Positions 16,163-24,800 of a DNA stretch of 64,000 bases are shown piece by piece. This DNA comes from Pontibacter burrus. GTDB lineage: Bacteria > Bacteroidota > Bacteroidia > Cytophagales > Hymenobacteraceae. Every line of letters starts with the position of its first letter. Position 1 is the first letter of the stretch. The notes under the pieces are model-generated. The model searched no databases. It was given only the letters and a program-made list of their open reading frames with translations, and had not been told where the DNA came from. The position numbers and the translations under genes are program-made. Location of the stretch: positions 1 through 64,000 of the forward strand of contig NZ_JAAGWD010000001.1 of assembly GCF_010686685.1 (NCBI RefSeq), written 5' to 3'.

Positions 16163-16244
16163 TGTCATCCCGAGCGAAGCCGAGGGATCTTATACAGCAT
16201 AGCAGGAGGACACATAAGATGTCTCGACTGCGCTCGACATGACA
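16163..16244. repeat. Dispersed palindromic repeat, TGTCAT/ATGACA ends
   Basis: The element starts TGTCATCCCGAGCGAAG and ends CTCGACATGACA, with inner GGGATCTTAT and ATAAGATGTC arms. It belongs to the same family as the elements at 18015-18084 and 29244-29322. The segment 16214-16244 matches 29292-29322 at 30 of 31 positions. Confidence 0.8.
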
Positions 16245-16290
16245 GTAAGGTTTATAGTTACTCTTAAACTTACTTTATAAACAGCCCGAC

Positions 16291-16854
16291 ATGAATGTTG
16301 TTAACTTGATTCTGGCCATCTTCTTTTCTATGCTCAGTATAGGATTCTTTTTCTGGATGAAGGAGATACTAAAGAAGAGCGGATATAAAGTAAGTGGTTT
16401 CGTTAGCCCGGCTGACTATGTGAGGATGTTTGATCTGGTATCTGGCACAGAAGACAGAAGCAAGAAAAGGAAGTATGTAACCTTACTATTAGCTTCAATT
16501 GCAAGCCCAGTTTTAATGTTTGTTTTCTTCATAACAGGCGCAGAATCCGTTGATGAATGGCAGTGTCGGCGCTATAATGATTACTTAGCTCATTCTGTTC
16601 AGGGAGTAGTAGTTGAAAAATATATTGACCAGCCAAACCATGCACTCAAGACTTTAACAATAAATGTGAATGGGTCAACTTTTAAAGAAACAGAGCTAAC
16701 TTTAGCTATTCCTGAGTTGTTTGATTTTGTTGAAAAAGGAGATACCATTTTTAAGGAAGCTGAAAGCCCTTATGTGTTGGTAAAGGGCACAAATGGAGAA
16801 ACCCAATTTTCTGATTTAGACAATCCTTGTAATATCAGTAAAGACAAACTATAA
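16291..16854 (+). CDS. Hypothetical membrane protein, AT-rich
   Basis: A 187-residue protein with two hydrophobic helices, at about 4-22 and 66-86, joined by a basic cytoplasmic loop. An extracytoplasmic domain of about 95 residues follows, containing GVVVEKYID and NVNGSTFKE. I recognise no family. It is noticeably more AT-rich than its neighbours, has no CTATAG copy, and sits right after a dispersed palindromic repeat, all of which suggests insertion between the DUF1599 and DoxX-like genes. Confidence 0.55.
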   Translation: MNVVNLILAIFFSMLSIGFFFWMKEILKKSGYKVSGFVSPADYVRMFDLVSGTEDRSKKRKYVTLLLASIASPVLMFVFFITGAESVDEWQCRRYNDYLAHSVQGVVVEKYIDQPNHALKTLTINVNGSTFKETELTLAIPELFDFVEKGDTIFKEAESPYVLVKGTNGETQFSDLDNPCNISKDKL

Positions 16855-16900
16855 AGTTATTAACTTTCTAAATCTTAACCTTTCTAACTGAAAGCAGATC

Positions 16901-17998
16901 ATGAAATACATCACCAAATTCTTCTGGCTCTTTGTGGGCGTGCTGTTCATCTTTTCGGGGTTGATTAAGATAAACGACCCGGTAGGCACCGCCATTAAAC
17001 TGGAAGAGTATTTCGAAGTTTTCTCTACGGATATTGCGCCGTTCTTTAAATCGCTGGAGCCTGCTGCGCTGTTTCTGTCTATTTTCCTGAGTGCGCTGGA
17101 AATTGTGCTGGGCGTAGCGTTGCTGGTGCGCTGGAAACTGAAAGAAGTACTGTGGCTGCTGCTGGCCATGATCGTGTTCTTCACCTTCCTCACTTTCTAC
17201 TCGGCCTACTTCAATAAAGTAACCGACTGCGGCTGCTTCGGCGATGCTATTAAGCTTACCCCTTGGGAGTCGTTTACCAAAGACATTGTGCTGTTGGTAA
17301 TGATCATTGTACTGCTGATGACGCGCCGTTACCTGCAGCCATTTATCAGCCAGAAAGTGGGTGCAACTATAACCGCTCTTACGGCTATCCTTGCGGTGGG
17401 TATTGGTTGGTTTGCCTACGAGAACCTGCCGTACATCGACTTCCGCGCTTATAAGATCGGCAACAATATCCCGACACTCATGAAGCCATCAGCACCGCTC
17501 AAGTACAAGTACATCATGACCAAGGGCGGCCAAGACCAAGAGTTCCTAGAATACCCAACTGATACCACCTGGACTTTTAAAGAAATGGTAGCCGTTAACC
17601 CGGAAGCCGGCCCGAAAATTACAGATTTCAATGTCTGGAACGATGAAGGCAACTATACCCAGGAGGTGCTGACCGGCAACAAGCTTGTAGTTATTGTGCA
17701 TAGTGTAGCCAAAGCCGACACAGATGACTTTGAACGCATAAACGCCCTAATTGCCGCCGCCGAAAAAGAAGGCATCACGCCATTGGTACTTACTAGCAGC
17801 AGCGCACCAGAGTTTGAGTTGTTCCGCCACGAAGTAAACTTGGCTGCCCCTTACTACTTCGCCGACCATACGGTGCTTAAAACCATTATGCGCGCCAACC
17901 CGGGCATCTGGCTGCTAAAAGATGGGACCACCAAAGGCCTGTGGCACCACAACAACACACCAACTATAGACGAAGTGAAGGCTGCGCTTGCTAATTGA
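16901..17998 (+). CDS. DoxX-like membrane protein (BT_3928 type)
   Basis: The protein has 365 residues. The N-terminal half is a four-helix DoxX/MauE-like membrane domain (about 5-150), with the start pattern FWLFVGVLFIFSGLIKINDP and the cysteine motif VTDCGCFGDAI at about 108. The C-terminal half (about 215-365) looks thioredoxin-like, without a visible CxxC. The family is widespread in Bacteroidota, with a suspected redox or envelope role that is not proven. Confidence 0.75.
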   Translation: MKYITKFFWLFVGVLFIFSGLIKINDPVGTAIKLEEYFEVFSTDIAPFFKSLEPAALFLSIFLSALEIVLGVALLVRWKLKEVLWLLLAMIVFFTFLTFYSAYFNKVTDCGCFGDAIKLTPWESFTKDIVLLVMIIVLLMTRRYLQPFISQKVGATITALTAILAVGIGWFAYENLPYIDFRAYKIGNNIPTLMKPSAPLKYKYIMTKGGQDQEFLEYPTDTTWTFKEMVAVNPEAGPKITDFNVWNDEGNYTQEVLTGNKLVVIVHSVAKADTDDFERINALIAAAEKEGITPLVLTSSSAPEFELFRHEVNLAAPYYFADHTVLKTIMRANPGIWLLKDGTTKGLWHHNNTPTIDEVKAALAN

Positions 17999-18014
17999 TA
18001 TCGCTACTCAACAT

Positions 18015-18084
18015 TGTCATCTCGACGTCAGGAGAGATCTATTTAAAATTTCAGATAGATCTCTCGCTTATGCTCGAAATGACA
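18015..18084. repeat. Dispersed palindromic repeat, TGTCAT/ATGACA ends
   Basis: TGTCATCTCGACG...GAGAGATCTA and TAGATCTCTCGC...CGAAATGACA form a long imperfect hairpin between the DoxX-like gene and the next orphan gene. Same family as 16163-16244. Confidence 0.85.
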
Positions 18085-18113
18085 ACTATAAGAACTATAC
18101 TTTAAAGATAAAT

Positions 18114-18722
18114 ATGAAAGCAAAACTACTACTGGTACTGTTCCTGTTTGTTTTTTCTGTTGCTTTTGCGCAGGATAACAAGAAGGCTGTTGAAACAAGG
18201 TTAACAGAATATCTAAATTACATGATCAGTAAAGACTTCAACAAAGCGATGGATTACGCTCCTGACGAGTTGTTTGAAATTGTTCCGAGAAGTCAGATGG
18301 TTATGGCAATGGAGAAAGTTTTCAGCGACCCTTCGATGGAATTCAATATCTCAGAACCTAAGATACTACATGCCGGAGATACTGAAAAGATTGAAAACAA
18401 GCACTACATGCTCTTAAAGTATTCTAATGTGCTTAAAATGAAGTTTAATAATGCTGATGAGAAAACTGAGACTGAAGATGAGCGAAAGTTCAGAATAAGC
18501 CTGATGAAACTGTCATTTGAGAAGATGTTTGGCGAAGGAAATGTAAAGTATGATAAGAAAACTGAGTTCTATGACATTTACGCTGAGAAAGACGTTTATG
18601 CGGTCTCAAAAAATGGAAAAACAGACTGGAGGTTTGTAGTTGTTGACAAGGACCAGAAATTAATACTCGGTAAACTTTTGCCTAAGCAAATTATAGACAG
18701 AATAGATTTCAGCAAAAACTAG
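18114..18722 (+). CDS. Secreted hypothetical protein
   Basis: A 202-residue protein. The start at 18114 gives a clear signal peptide (MKAKLLLVLFLFVFSVAFAQ); earlier in-frame starts would run through the palindromic repeat. The mature part is charged and helix-strand mixed, resembling NTF2-like or DUF3887-like domains (KNGKTDWRFVVVDK near the end), but I cannot assign it firmly. AT-rich, without a CTATAG copy inside. Confidence 0.6.
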   Translation: MKAKLLLVLFLFVFSVAFAQDNKKAVETRLTEYLNYMISKDFNKAMDYAPDELFEIVPRSQMVMAMEKVFSDPSMEFNISEPKILHAGDTEKIENKHYMLLKYSNVLKMKFNNADEKTETEDERKFRISLMKLSFEKMFGEGNVKYDKKTEFYDIYAEKDVYAVSKNGKTDWRFVVVDKDQKLILGKLLPKQIIDRIDFSKN

Positions 18723-18807
18723 CAGCTATAGTTCCGGGCTTCCTAGTCCGGAAGAGCGGGTTTAAAATAACAATTAAGCCATTCAACAATTTAACCATTA
18801 AGATTAA

Positions 18808-19869
18808 ATGAAATTCATAGGATTTATACTTAGCCGACTGGGGCACGGCCTGCTGATTATGCTGGGTGTGTTGGTGGCGGTATTTTTCCTGTTCAACGTG
18901 TTGCCCGGCGACCCCGTAGCGATGCTGGCCGGACAACGCTCCGATCTGAGCACCCGCGAAGCCATCACCAAAGACCTGGGCCTGGATAAACCGCTGCCTG
19001 CACAGTTGCTATACTATATAAATGATGTGTCGCCGTTGTCGGTGCATGAGGATACGGAAGCCAACCAACAGAAATACGAGTACAAAACTATAGTTTATTT
19101 TGGCGACGATGTGCTGGTCTGGAAGATGCCTTACCTGCGCCGCTCGTTCCAGAGCAACAAACCTGTAACCGATATTTTGTTAGATCATTTCCCGGGCACA
19201 CTGTGGCTGGCTGTTGCAGCTATGCTCATTGCTACTGTATTTGGGATACTTTTCGGGGTACTGGCATCACTCAAACCACATAGCACCTTAGATCATACCT
19301 TAATCACCACATCCGTACTGGGCATATCAGTACCATCTTTTGTAGCGGCTATCCTTATTGCCATTACGTTCGGTTTTTATTGGAGCGACTGGACCGGCCT
19401 GAGCCTGACCGGCCAACTATACGAAATAGATCCGTTTGAAGGAAAAGAGCTTAAATTGCAAAATCTGCTACTTCCAGCTTTTGCGCTGGGTATCCGTCCG
19501 CTGGCGGTTATTGTGCAGCTTACGCGCAGCTCAATGCTTGATGTAATGTCGCAGGATTATATTCGTACGGCCCGCGCAAAAGGACTGAACAGAAGTAAAG
19601 TTGTAGTTGGGCATGCGCTCAAAAATGCGCTGAACCCAGTAGTTACAGCTGCTTCGGGCTGGATGGCTTCACTAATGGCAGGCGCATTCTTTATCGAGTA
19701 TATCTTTAACTGGAAAGGCTTAGGCTCTGTAACCATACAAGCTGTTCAGAACCTTGATTTCCCGCTGGTAATGGGTGCCACGCTGTTCGTCGCGTTCCTG
19801 TTCGTGCTCATCAACATCTTCGTAGACCTGCTCTACGCCGCCCTGGACCCACGCGTGAAACTGGATTAA
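18808..19869 (+). CDS. ABC transporter permease, DppB/OppB family
   Basis: This 353-residue permease has six predicted helices. The first contains SRLGHGLLIMLGVLVAVF, followed by the family hallmark NVLPGDPV. An extended periplasmic loop covers about residues 65-125. The EAA-type coupling motif is RTARAKGLNRSKVVVGHALKNAL (about 248-270). It should pair with a DppC-like permease, ATPases and a binding protein for peptide or nickel uptake, but none lies in this window, so its partners are encoded elsewhere. An AATT-rich repeat follows its stop. Confidence 0.85.
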   Translation: MKFIGFILSRLGHGLLIMLGVLVAVFFLFNVLPGDPVAMLAGQRSDLSTREAITKDLGLDKPLPAQLLYYINDVSPLSVHEDTEANQQKYEYKTIVYFGDDVLVWKMPYLRRSFQSNKPVTDILLDHFPGTLWLAVAAMLIATVFGILFGVLASLKPHSTLDHTLITTSVLGISVPSFVAAILIAITFGFYWSDWTGLSLTGQLYEIDPFEGKELKLQNLLLPAFALGIRPLAVIVQLTRSSMLDVMSQDYIRTARAKGLNRSKVVVGHALKNALNPVVTAASGWMASLMAGAFFIEYIFNWKGLGSVTIQAVQNLDFPLVMGATLFVAFLFVLINIFVDLLYAALDPRVKLD

Positions 19870-19886
19870 CGCTGTGCTACGCTAAT

Positions 19887-20038
19887 TAGAAATTAAAAAT
19901 TAGAAGTTAGAAATGATTTTATACTCCATTACTTTCCACCAATTCATAATTTCTAATTCATAATTTCTAATTCATAATTTCTAATTCATAATTTCTAATT
20001 CATAATTTCTAATTCATAATTTCTAATTCATAATTTCT
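19887..20038. repeat. 14-bp tandem repeat (7 copies) with inverted arm
   Basis: AATTCATAATTTCT is repeated seven times without mismatch at 19941-20038. Upstream at 19887-19915, several AATTAGAA-type copies occur in reverse complement, so the region can fold. The array ends 12 nt before the aroK start. Identical copies suggest recent slippage, so it is a likely variable-number tandem repeat. Confidence 0.95.
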
Positions 20039-20050
20039 AATTTAAAGAAA

Positions 20051-20557
20051 ATGCTAATTTTCTTAATCGGTATGATGGGCAGTGGCAAGACCACGCTAGG
20101 CAAAGAGTTAGCCGCAGAGCTGAACTATAGTTTTGTGGACCTGGATGCTTTTATCGAAGAAAAGGAAGGCAGAACTATAGCTGAGATTTTTGCCCAGCAG
20201 GGCCAGCAGGGTTTTCGGGAACTGGAGCACAAGGCCCTGCAAACTATAGTTGCGAACTATAGCCAGGCAGTAGTGGCTACCGGTGGCGGCGCACCTTGTT
20301 TCTTTAATAACATCCAGCTAATGAATCAGGCTGGTGAAACTATTTTCCTCGACGTGCCAATAAAAATGCTTGTCCAAAGACTCTCACAGTCAGACTTATC
20401 TACGCGTCCTTTGCTGGCAGGCAAAACACAATCCGAACTAATCTCGTTCTTAGGCAAAACATTAGCAGACCGCCGCCAGTTTTATGTACAAGCAAAGCAC
20501 CTAGTTGCTATGCCTCCGTATACTATTAATGCACTGCTGAAATTGCTCCTGCTGTAA
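20051..20557 (+). CDS. aroK: Shikimate kinase
   Basis: A 168-residue P-loop kinase: Walker A in GMMGSGKTTLGKEL (residues 7-20), the shikimate-binding DLDAFIEE (about 33), GGGAP (about 78) and a lid region with STRPLLAG (about 115). It phosphorylates shikimate at the 3-hydroxyl in aromatic amino acid synthesis. The tandem repeat array immediately upstream leaves almost no room for a normal promoter, so expression may depend on repeat number or on read-through from the permease gene. It contains four CTATAG copies in 507 bp. Confidence 0.93.
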   Translation: MLIFLIGMMGSGKTTLGKELAAELNYSFVDLDAFIEEKEGRTIAEIFAQQGQQGFRELEHKALQTIVANYSQAVVATGGGAPCFFNNIQLMNQAGETIFLDVPIKMLVQRLSQSDLSTRPLLAGKTQSELISFLGKTLADRRQFYVQAKHLVAMPPYTINALLKLLLL

Positions 20558-20597
20558 CTGTAGTCAGCTGTACCCCTTTTTACTACCTGGTTCCCGG

Positions 20598-20628
20598 TTG
20601 AGCAATTATTGTGCTTTATTTAGTTTTG
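20598..20628 (+). promoter_or_regulatory. Predicted promoter for the fatty acid hydroxylase gene
   Basis: TTG at 20598-20600, a 20-nt spacer and TAGTTTTG at 20621-20628 fit the phylum consensus. The start codon is at 20663. Confidence 0.6.
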
Positions 20629-20662
20629 CGGCCTAAAAAGAACCAAAGCGTAACTATAAACT

Positions 20663-21274
20663 ATGAAACCCAATCACAAAGGAAGAGCTCAGATCTTCGA
20701 GAACCCTGTTCTTGAGCGGCTCACCAGAACCCACATCGCCCTTCCTATTTCTATTTTCATTCTTATTTCGGCAGGGCTTATTTACTATGGCTTAACTTAT
20801 GGCTTTATTGATGTACTCGAAGCCATCGGATTTTTCTTTTTAGGCTGGCTTATATTCAGCCTGATCGAGTACAGCGCCCATCGCTTCGTTTTTCATATGG
20901 ACACCGATACACCTATGAAAGCGCGCATACAGTACACTTTCCATGGCAACCACCACGAGTACCCGAAAGACAAAGAACGCCTGGCCATGCCTCCTATAGT
21001 TAGCGTGCTTATAGCCTCGTTCTTCTTTTTTACATTTAAACTGATTTTCGGGCCATTTGTATTTGGCGTGGTAGCTGGTTTACTGTTTGGCTATGCCATG
21101 TATTTATTTGTGCACTATGCCGTGCATGCCTATGCACCGCCTAAAAACTTCCTGAAAACACTCTGGATCCATCATAGCATCCATCACTATAAAGACCCTG
21201 AAGTAGCCTATGGTGTATCGTCGCCGCTTTGGGATTATATTCTGGGCACCATGCCCAAACGACAGCAGCGTTAA
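20663..21274 (+). CDS. Fatty acid hydroxylase / sterol desaturase family protein
   Basis: This 203-residue integral membrane di-iron protein has four hydrophobic helices and the His clusters HRFVFH (about 74), HGNHHEYP (about 94), HYAVH (about 152) and HHSIHH (about 171), in the order typical of the FA_hydroxylase superfamily. Such enzymes hydroxylate the acyl chains of lipids such as sphingolipids or ornithine lipids, or carotenoids. The substrate is not determinable here. It has its own promoter and a strong terminator. Confidence 0.85.
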   Translation: MKPNHKGRAQIFENPVLERLTRTHIALPISIFILISAGLIYYGLTYGFIDVLEAIGFFFLGWLIFSLIEYSAHRFVFHMDTDTPMKARIQYTFHGNHHEYPKDKERLAMPPIVSVLIASFFFFTFKLIFGPFVFGVVAGLLFGYAMYLFVHYAVHAYAPPKNFLKTLWIHHSIHHYKDPEVAYGVSSPLWDYILGTMPKRQQR

Positions 21275-21279
21275 AAACT

Positions 21280-21307
21280 AAAAAGGAGCCTTTCGGCTCC
21301 TTTTTTT
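21280..21307. terminator. Bidirectional terminator
   Basis: AAAAAGGAGCC and GGCTCCTTTTT flank a TTTC loop. The T-run overlaps the stop codon of the small leftward lipoprotein gene. Confidence 0.9.
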
Positions 21308-21476
21308 ATCTTCTCAGTTTCCTGAATATCCAGGCGATCAGCACCACGACCAGCACAATTATGATAAGAGCGGTCCACATGCCGGCTTTAAAAATATTCC
21401 CCACCAGTTCGCAACTGCTCAGGGTAAAGGCCATCAGCACAAACAGCGTGGCCATATATAATCTCAGGTTGTTCAT
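21306..21476 (-). CDS. Small lipoprotein (56 aa)
   Basis: A short gene that a 60-residue cutoff misses. It starts MNNLRLYMATLFVLMAF and has the lipobox LSSC ending at residue 22, then SCELVGNIFKAG, a second hydrophobic helix (about 34-50) and a basic end FRKLRR. I recognise the type: tiny Bacteroidota lipoproteins with a C-terminal helix, some annotated misleadingly as phosphatidate cytidylyltransferase. The stop lies in the T-run of the terminator. Function unknown. Confidence 0.7.
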   Translation of the reverse strand: MNNLRLYMATLFVLMAFTLSSCELVGNIFKAGMWTALIIIVLVVVLIAWIFRKLRR

Positions 21477-21480
21477 AGTT

Positions 21481-21837
21481 TAACATTTAATCCGGCGCTA
21501 ACAACATGGACTTCTGCCTGTTAAAGGCTATCACCGGGTTATATGAATATATCGCCATGTGTATTAAAAGATACTGTATTGTGCCTTAAAAGGTTGAGCT
21601 TTACCTACTCTACATTTAAAGCCCTGGTTCTTTAAATTTTCCGCTCCGGTAATGAGGCCACTACTTGGAATTTAATACAGTATACATACACACTTGTATA
21701 TAGAGCCTTAACTATATATATTGTGTACTATTTATTATTCCTTCATACTCAGCTTTATCGCGCTTTCTAAAGCATAGATAACGGAATATGCTGAGGAAGA
21801 AAGTGGTCAATTATCACTGTTTATTCTATACACTCTT
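21481..21837. other. 357-bp AT-rich intergenic region
   Basis: AT-rich spacer between the small leftward lipoprotein gene and the large T9SS gene. It holds TATA-rich stretches near 21680-21730 but no clear TTG/TAnnTTTG promoter and no gene that I can see. It must contain promoters for both flanking genes. Confidence 0.4.
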
Positions 21838-24800
21838 ATGCAACAATTTTACTCATTGGCCTTTATCTGGCTAAAAACAAGCTTACCAAACTCTGCTGGA
21901 AAAGAGAGGAGGCAAAATCGTCTCCTAAACGGCAGCATCTCAGTTAAGTCTGTTCCGCTTCTGCTATTTCTCGTTTTTTTCATATCGCTGAATTCAGGAT
22001 ACGGACAGAGCAGCTATACCTGGCAACCGGTGAGCAAAGCAGGTATTTCTGATGGGATAATCTCCAGCACTTCTATTGCACTGGATGCTGATGGTGTACC
22101 TTATATTGCGCTTAGCGAAGAGATTACTAACAGCTACCGCGGCATGGTTTTGAAGTATAATGGCATCGGGTGGGACAGAGTTGACTACTCCGGCTTTGCA
22201 AATACCGATGTTTATTCTCCCTCTATCGTAATCAATAAAGCAGGCATGCCATATGTGGCCTACAGAGGCTCTCTCCAAAGTAACTTTAAGGCAGTAGTTA
22301 AAAACTTCAGGGATAACCGTTGGTGGGAAGTTGGCTTTGACGGCCTGTTCCCTGGCGAGGGAGGTGGCATATCTGTTGCCGGCGATTTTCCTTCTATAGT
22401 ATTAGATAAAAATGGCCTGCCTTATGTGGCAGTTCAGGATGAAACAAACAGCAACAGGCTAACAGTCCTAAAATTCGATGGATTCAGATGGTCAGTAGTT
22501 GGCACTGCTGGTATTTCTGCAGGTGTGGCGTATAACCCCTCACTTAAACTCGACGCAAATGATGTACCTTATGTGGCATATCAGGATGGCGCAAAATCAG
22601 GAAAAATAAGTGTAGCGAAATTTAACGGTACCGACTGGGTGTTTGTAGGCAACGATCGTCTTTCAGATGATATGGCCACAGAGCCCTCTCTTGCTATAGA
22701 TGCTGCCGGCACACCGTATGTTGCTTACTCTGAAGGTACTAATAAAGCGGGCATCGTTAAGAAATACAATGGCTCGGCCTGGGAAGATGTAGGTACCACA
22801 AAATTTGCTGAAGGTGGGGCGCTCACCATTTCGCTGGTTATAGATGCGACCGGCGTACCTTATGTTGCTTACCGTGACTATGCAAATGGCAATAAAGCTA
22901 CTTTAAGGAAGTTTAATGGCACAACCTGGGAGCAGGTTGGCGCTGCTATTTCAGCAGGTGCTGCATACTATCCCTCGCTAGCTATAGATGCCTACGGTAC
23001 ACCATATGTTGCCTTCCAGGATGGCGCGAATGGTGATAAAGCTACTGTTATGAAGTTTGTGCCTGCTGCACCTGTTATTACAAGCCAGCCGGTATCTAAG
23101 AGCGTGGCAGGAGACCCCAGCGTGAGCTTTACAGTAGAGACAACCGGCGAAGGTACCTTGCGGTATCAGTGGCAGGTTAGCCAAGATGGCGGCATATCAT
23201 TTGTAAACATCCGGGATGGTTTAGGTTATGCCGGAGCTACTACTCCTGCTCTTACAATTTCTAAAGCATCCATTTATATGGACGGTTACAAATACCGTGT
23301 ACTGATTAACAATGGCTCTGTTATTACCTCCAATGTAGCAACCTTAACTGTTAGTATGCAGGGGCATGAAACCGCAACGGTATGGCAGGTAGTGGGGGCT
23401 CCGGGCTTTTCTTCGAGTTATGGAGGTTACCCCAAAATAGTTGTTGCCCCGGACGGGACACCTTACGCTGCTTTCGCCGATGCATCTGCAGGCGGCAGTG
23501 CCACAGTAATGAAGTTTAATGGTAAGCAATGGGAGTTGGTGGGCAGTGCCGGTTTTTCAGGACGAATGCTGCTAAGTGTAACAACCGACCAACTGAGTTT
23601 TACAATTGCTGCCAACGGTACACCTTATGTAGCTTTTACAGATGAAAGCAACGCTAGTAAAGCAACTGTTATGAAGTTTAATGGTACCGAGTGGGTTACT
23701 GTAGGAGCAGCAGGTTTTACTCCATGGTTGGCTTACGATCCGGCATTAGTTATAGATGCAAAAGGCACTCCCTACCTGGCATTTAATGAAGGCGGCGCTA
23801 CCGTTATGAAATTCGATGGTACAGCGTGGGTAGTGTTAGGTAATAGCAAATTTAACGACAACGGATCAGTATCCGGCCTTGATATGGCTTTTGATGCCAG
23901 TGGCCTGCCTTATGTTGTATTCTCAGAATACGGGCATAATGCCGGCAAGGGCAAAGTAATGAAGTTTGATGGAACGAGCTGGGTAACTATAGGAAGTGGA
24001 AGTTTTTCAAATGGAGAAGCAAAATATACTTCACTGGAGCTGGATGCTACAGGTACTCCCTATGTAGGCTTTGTTGACGTAGCTGATAACAATAAGGCCA
24101 AAGTAATAAAGTTTAATGGCACTGATTGGATAACAGTAGGAGCGGCAAGTATGCCTGGTTACCATGCCGACCGAACGTATCTGGCACTAGATGCTAATGG
24201 CGTACCTTATTTATCTTTTACTAATAAGGAAAGCCGTAACTATGCAACTGTTATAAAATTTAATGGTACAGAATGGGAAATTGTAGGTAACACAGGTTTC
24301 TCCGGGAACCAATTAGATGACTTCTCATTAAGTCCTGACGGCATACCTTATGTAATCTTCTTTGATTCATCTAATAGAGGAAGAGCTACAGTTATGAATT
24401 TCTCGACTAATAACGCGCCTACTGACATCGCACTTGTTAACCCAACTATTGATGAGAATATTGGTGATGGTGTTGTGGTTAGTGGCTTTATTACAACTGA
24501 TGCTGATGTCGGCGATACCCATACGTATACCCTGGTACCAGGAGAAGGAGCTAATGATAACGGCTACTTTACAATAAGTAATAATGCTCTTAAGCTCTGG
24601 TATTCGCCTGACTACGAATTCAAAAGCTCTTATAGAATCAGGGTAAGAACCAGTGATGGGAAAGTGAACGGATTCTTTGAGAAAGCACTGGTGCTACAGG
24701 TAAACGACTTGGATGAAATTGCTCCAGCCAACTATAAGGTAGCCTTTAATCAAAGCCTGATTACCTATAACACTAAGAGCGATGTCACAATAACGGTAAC

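Noticed and set aside
19941..20038. CRISPR array
   Set aside because: The 14-bp units are directly adjacent with no unique spacers and no cas genes nearby.
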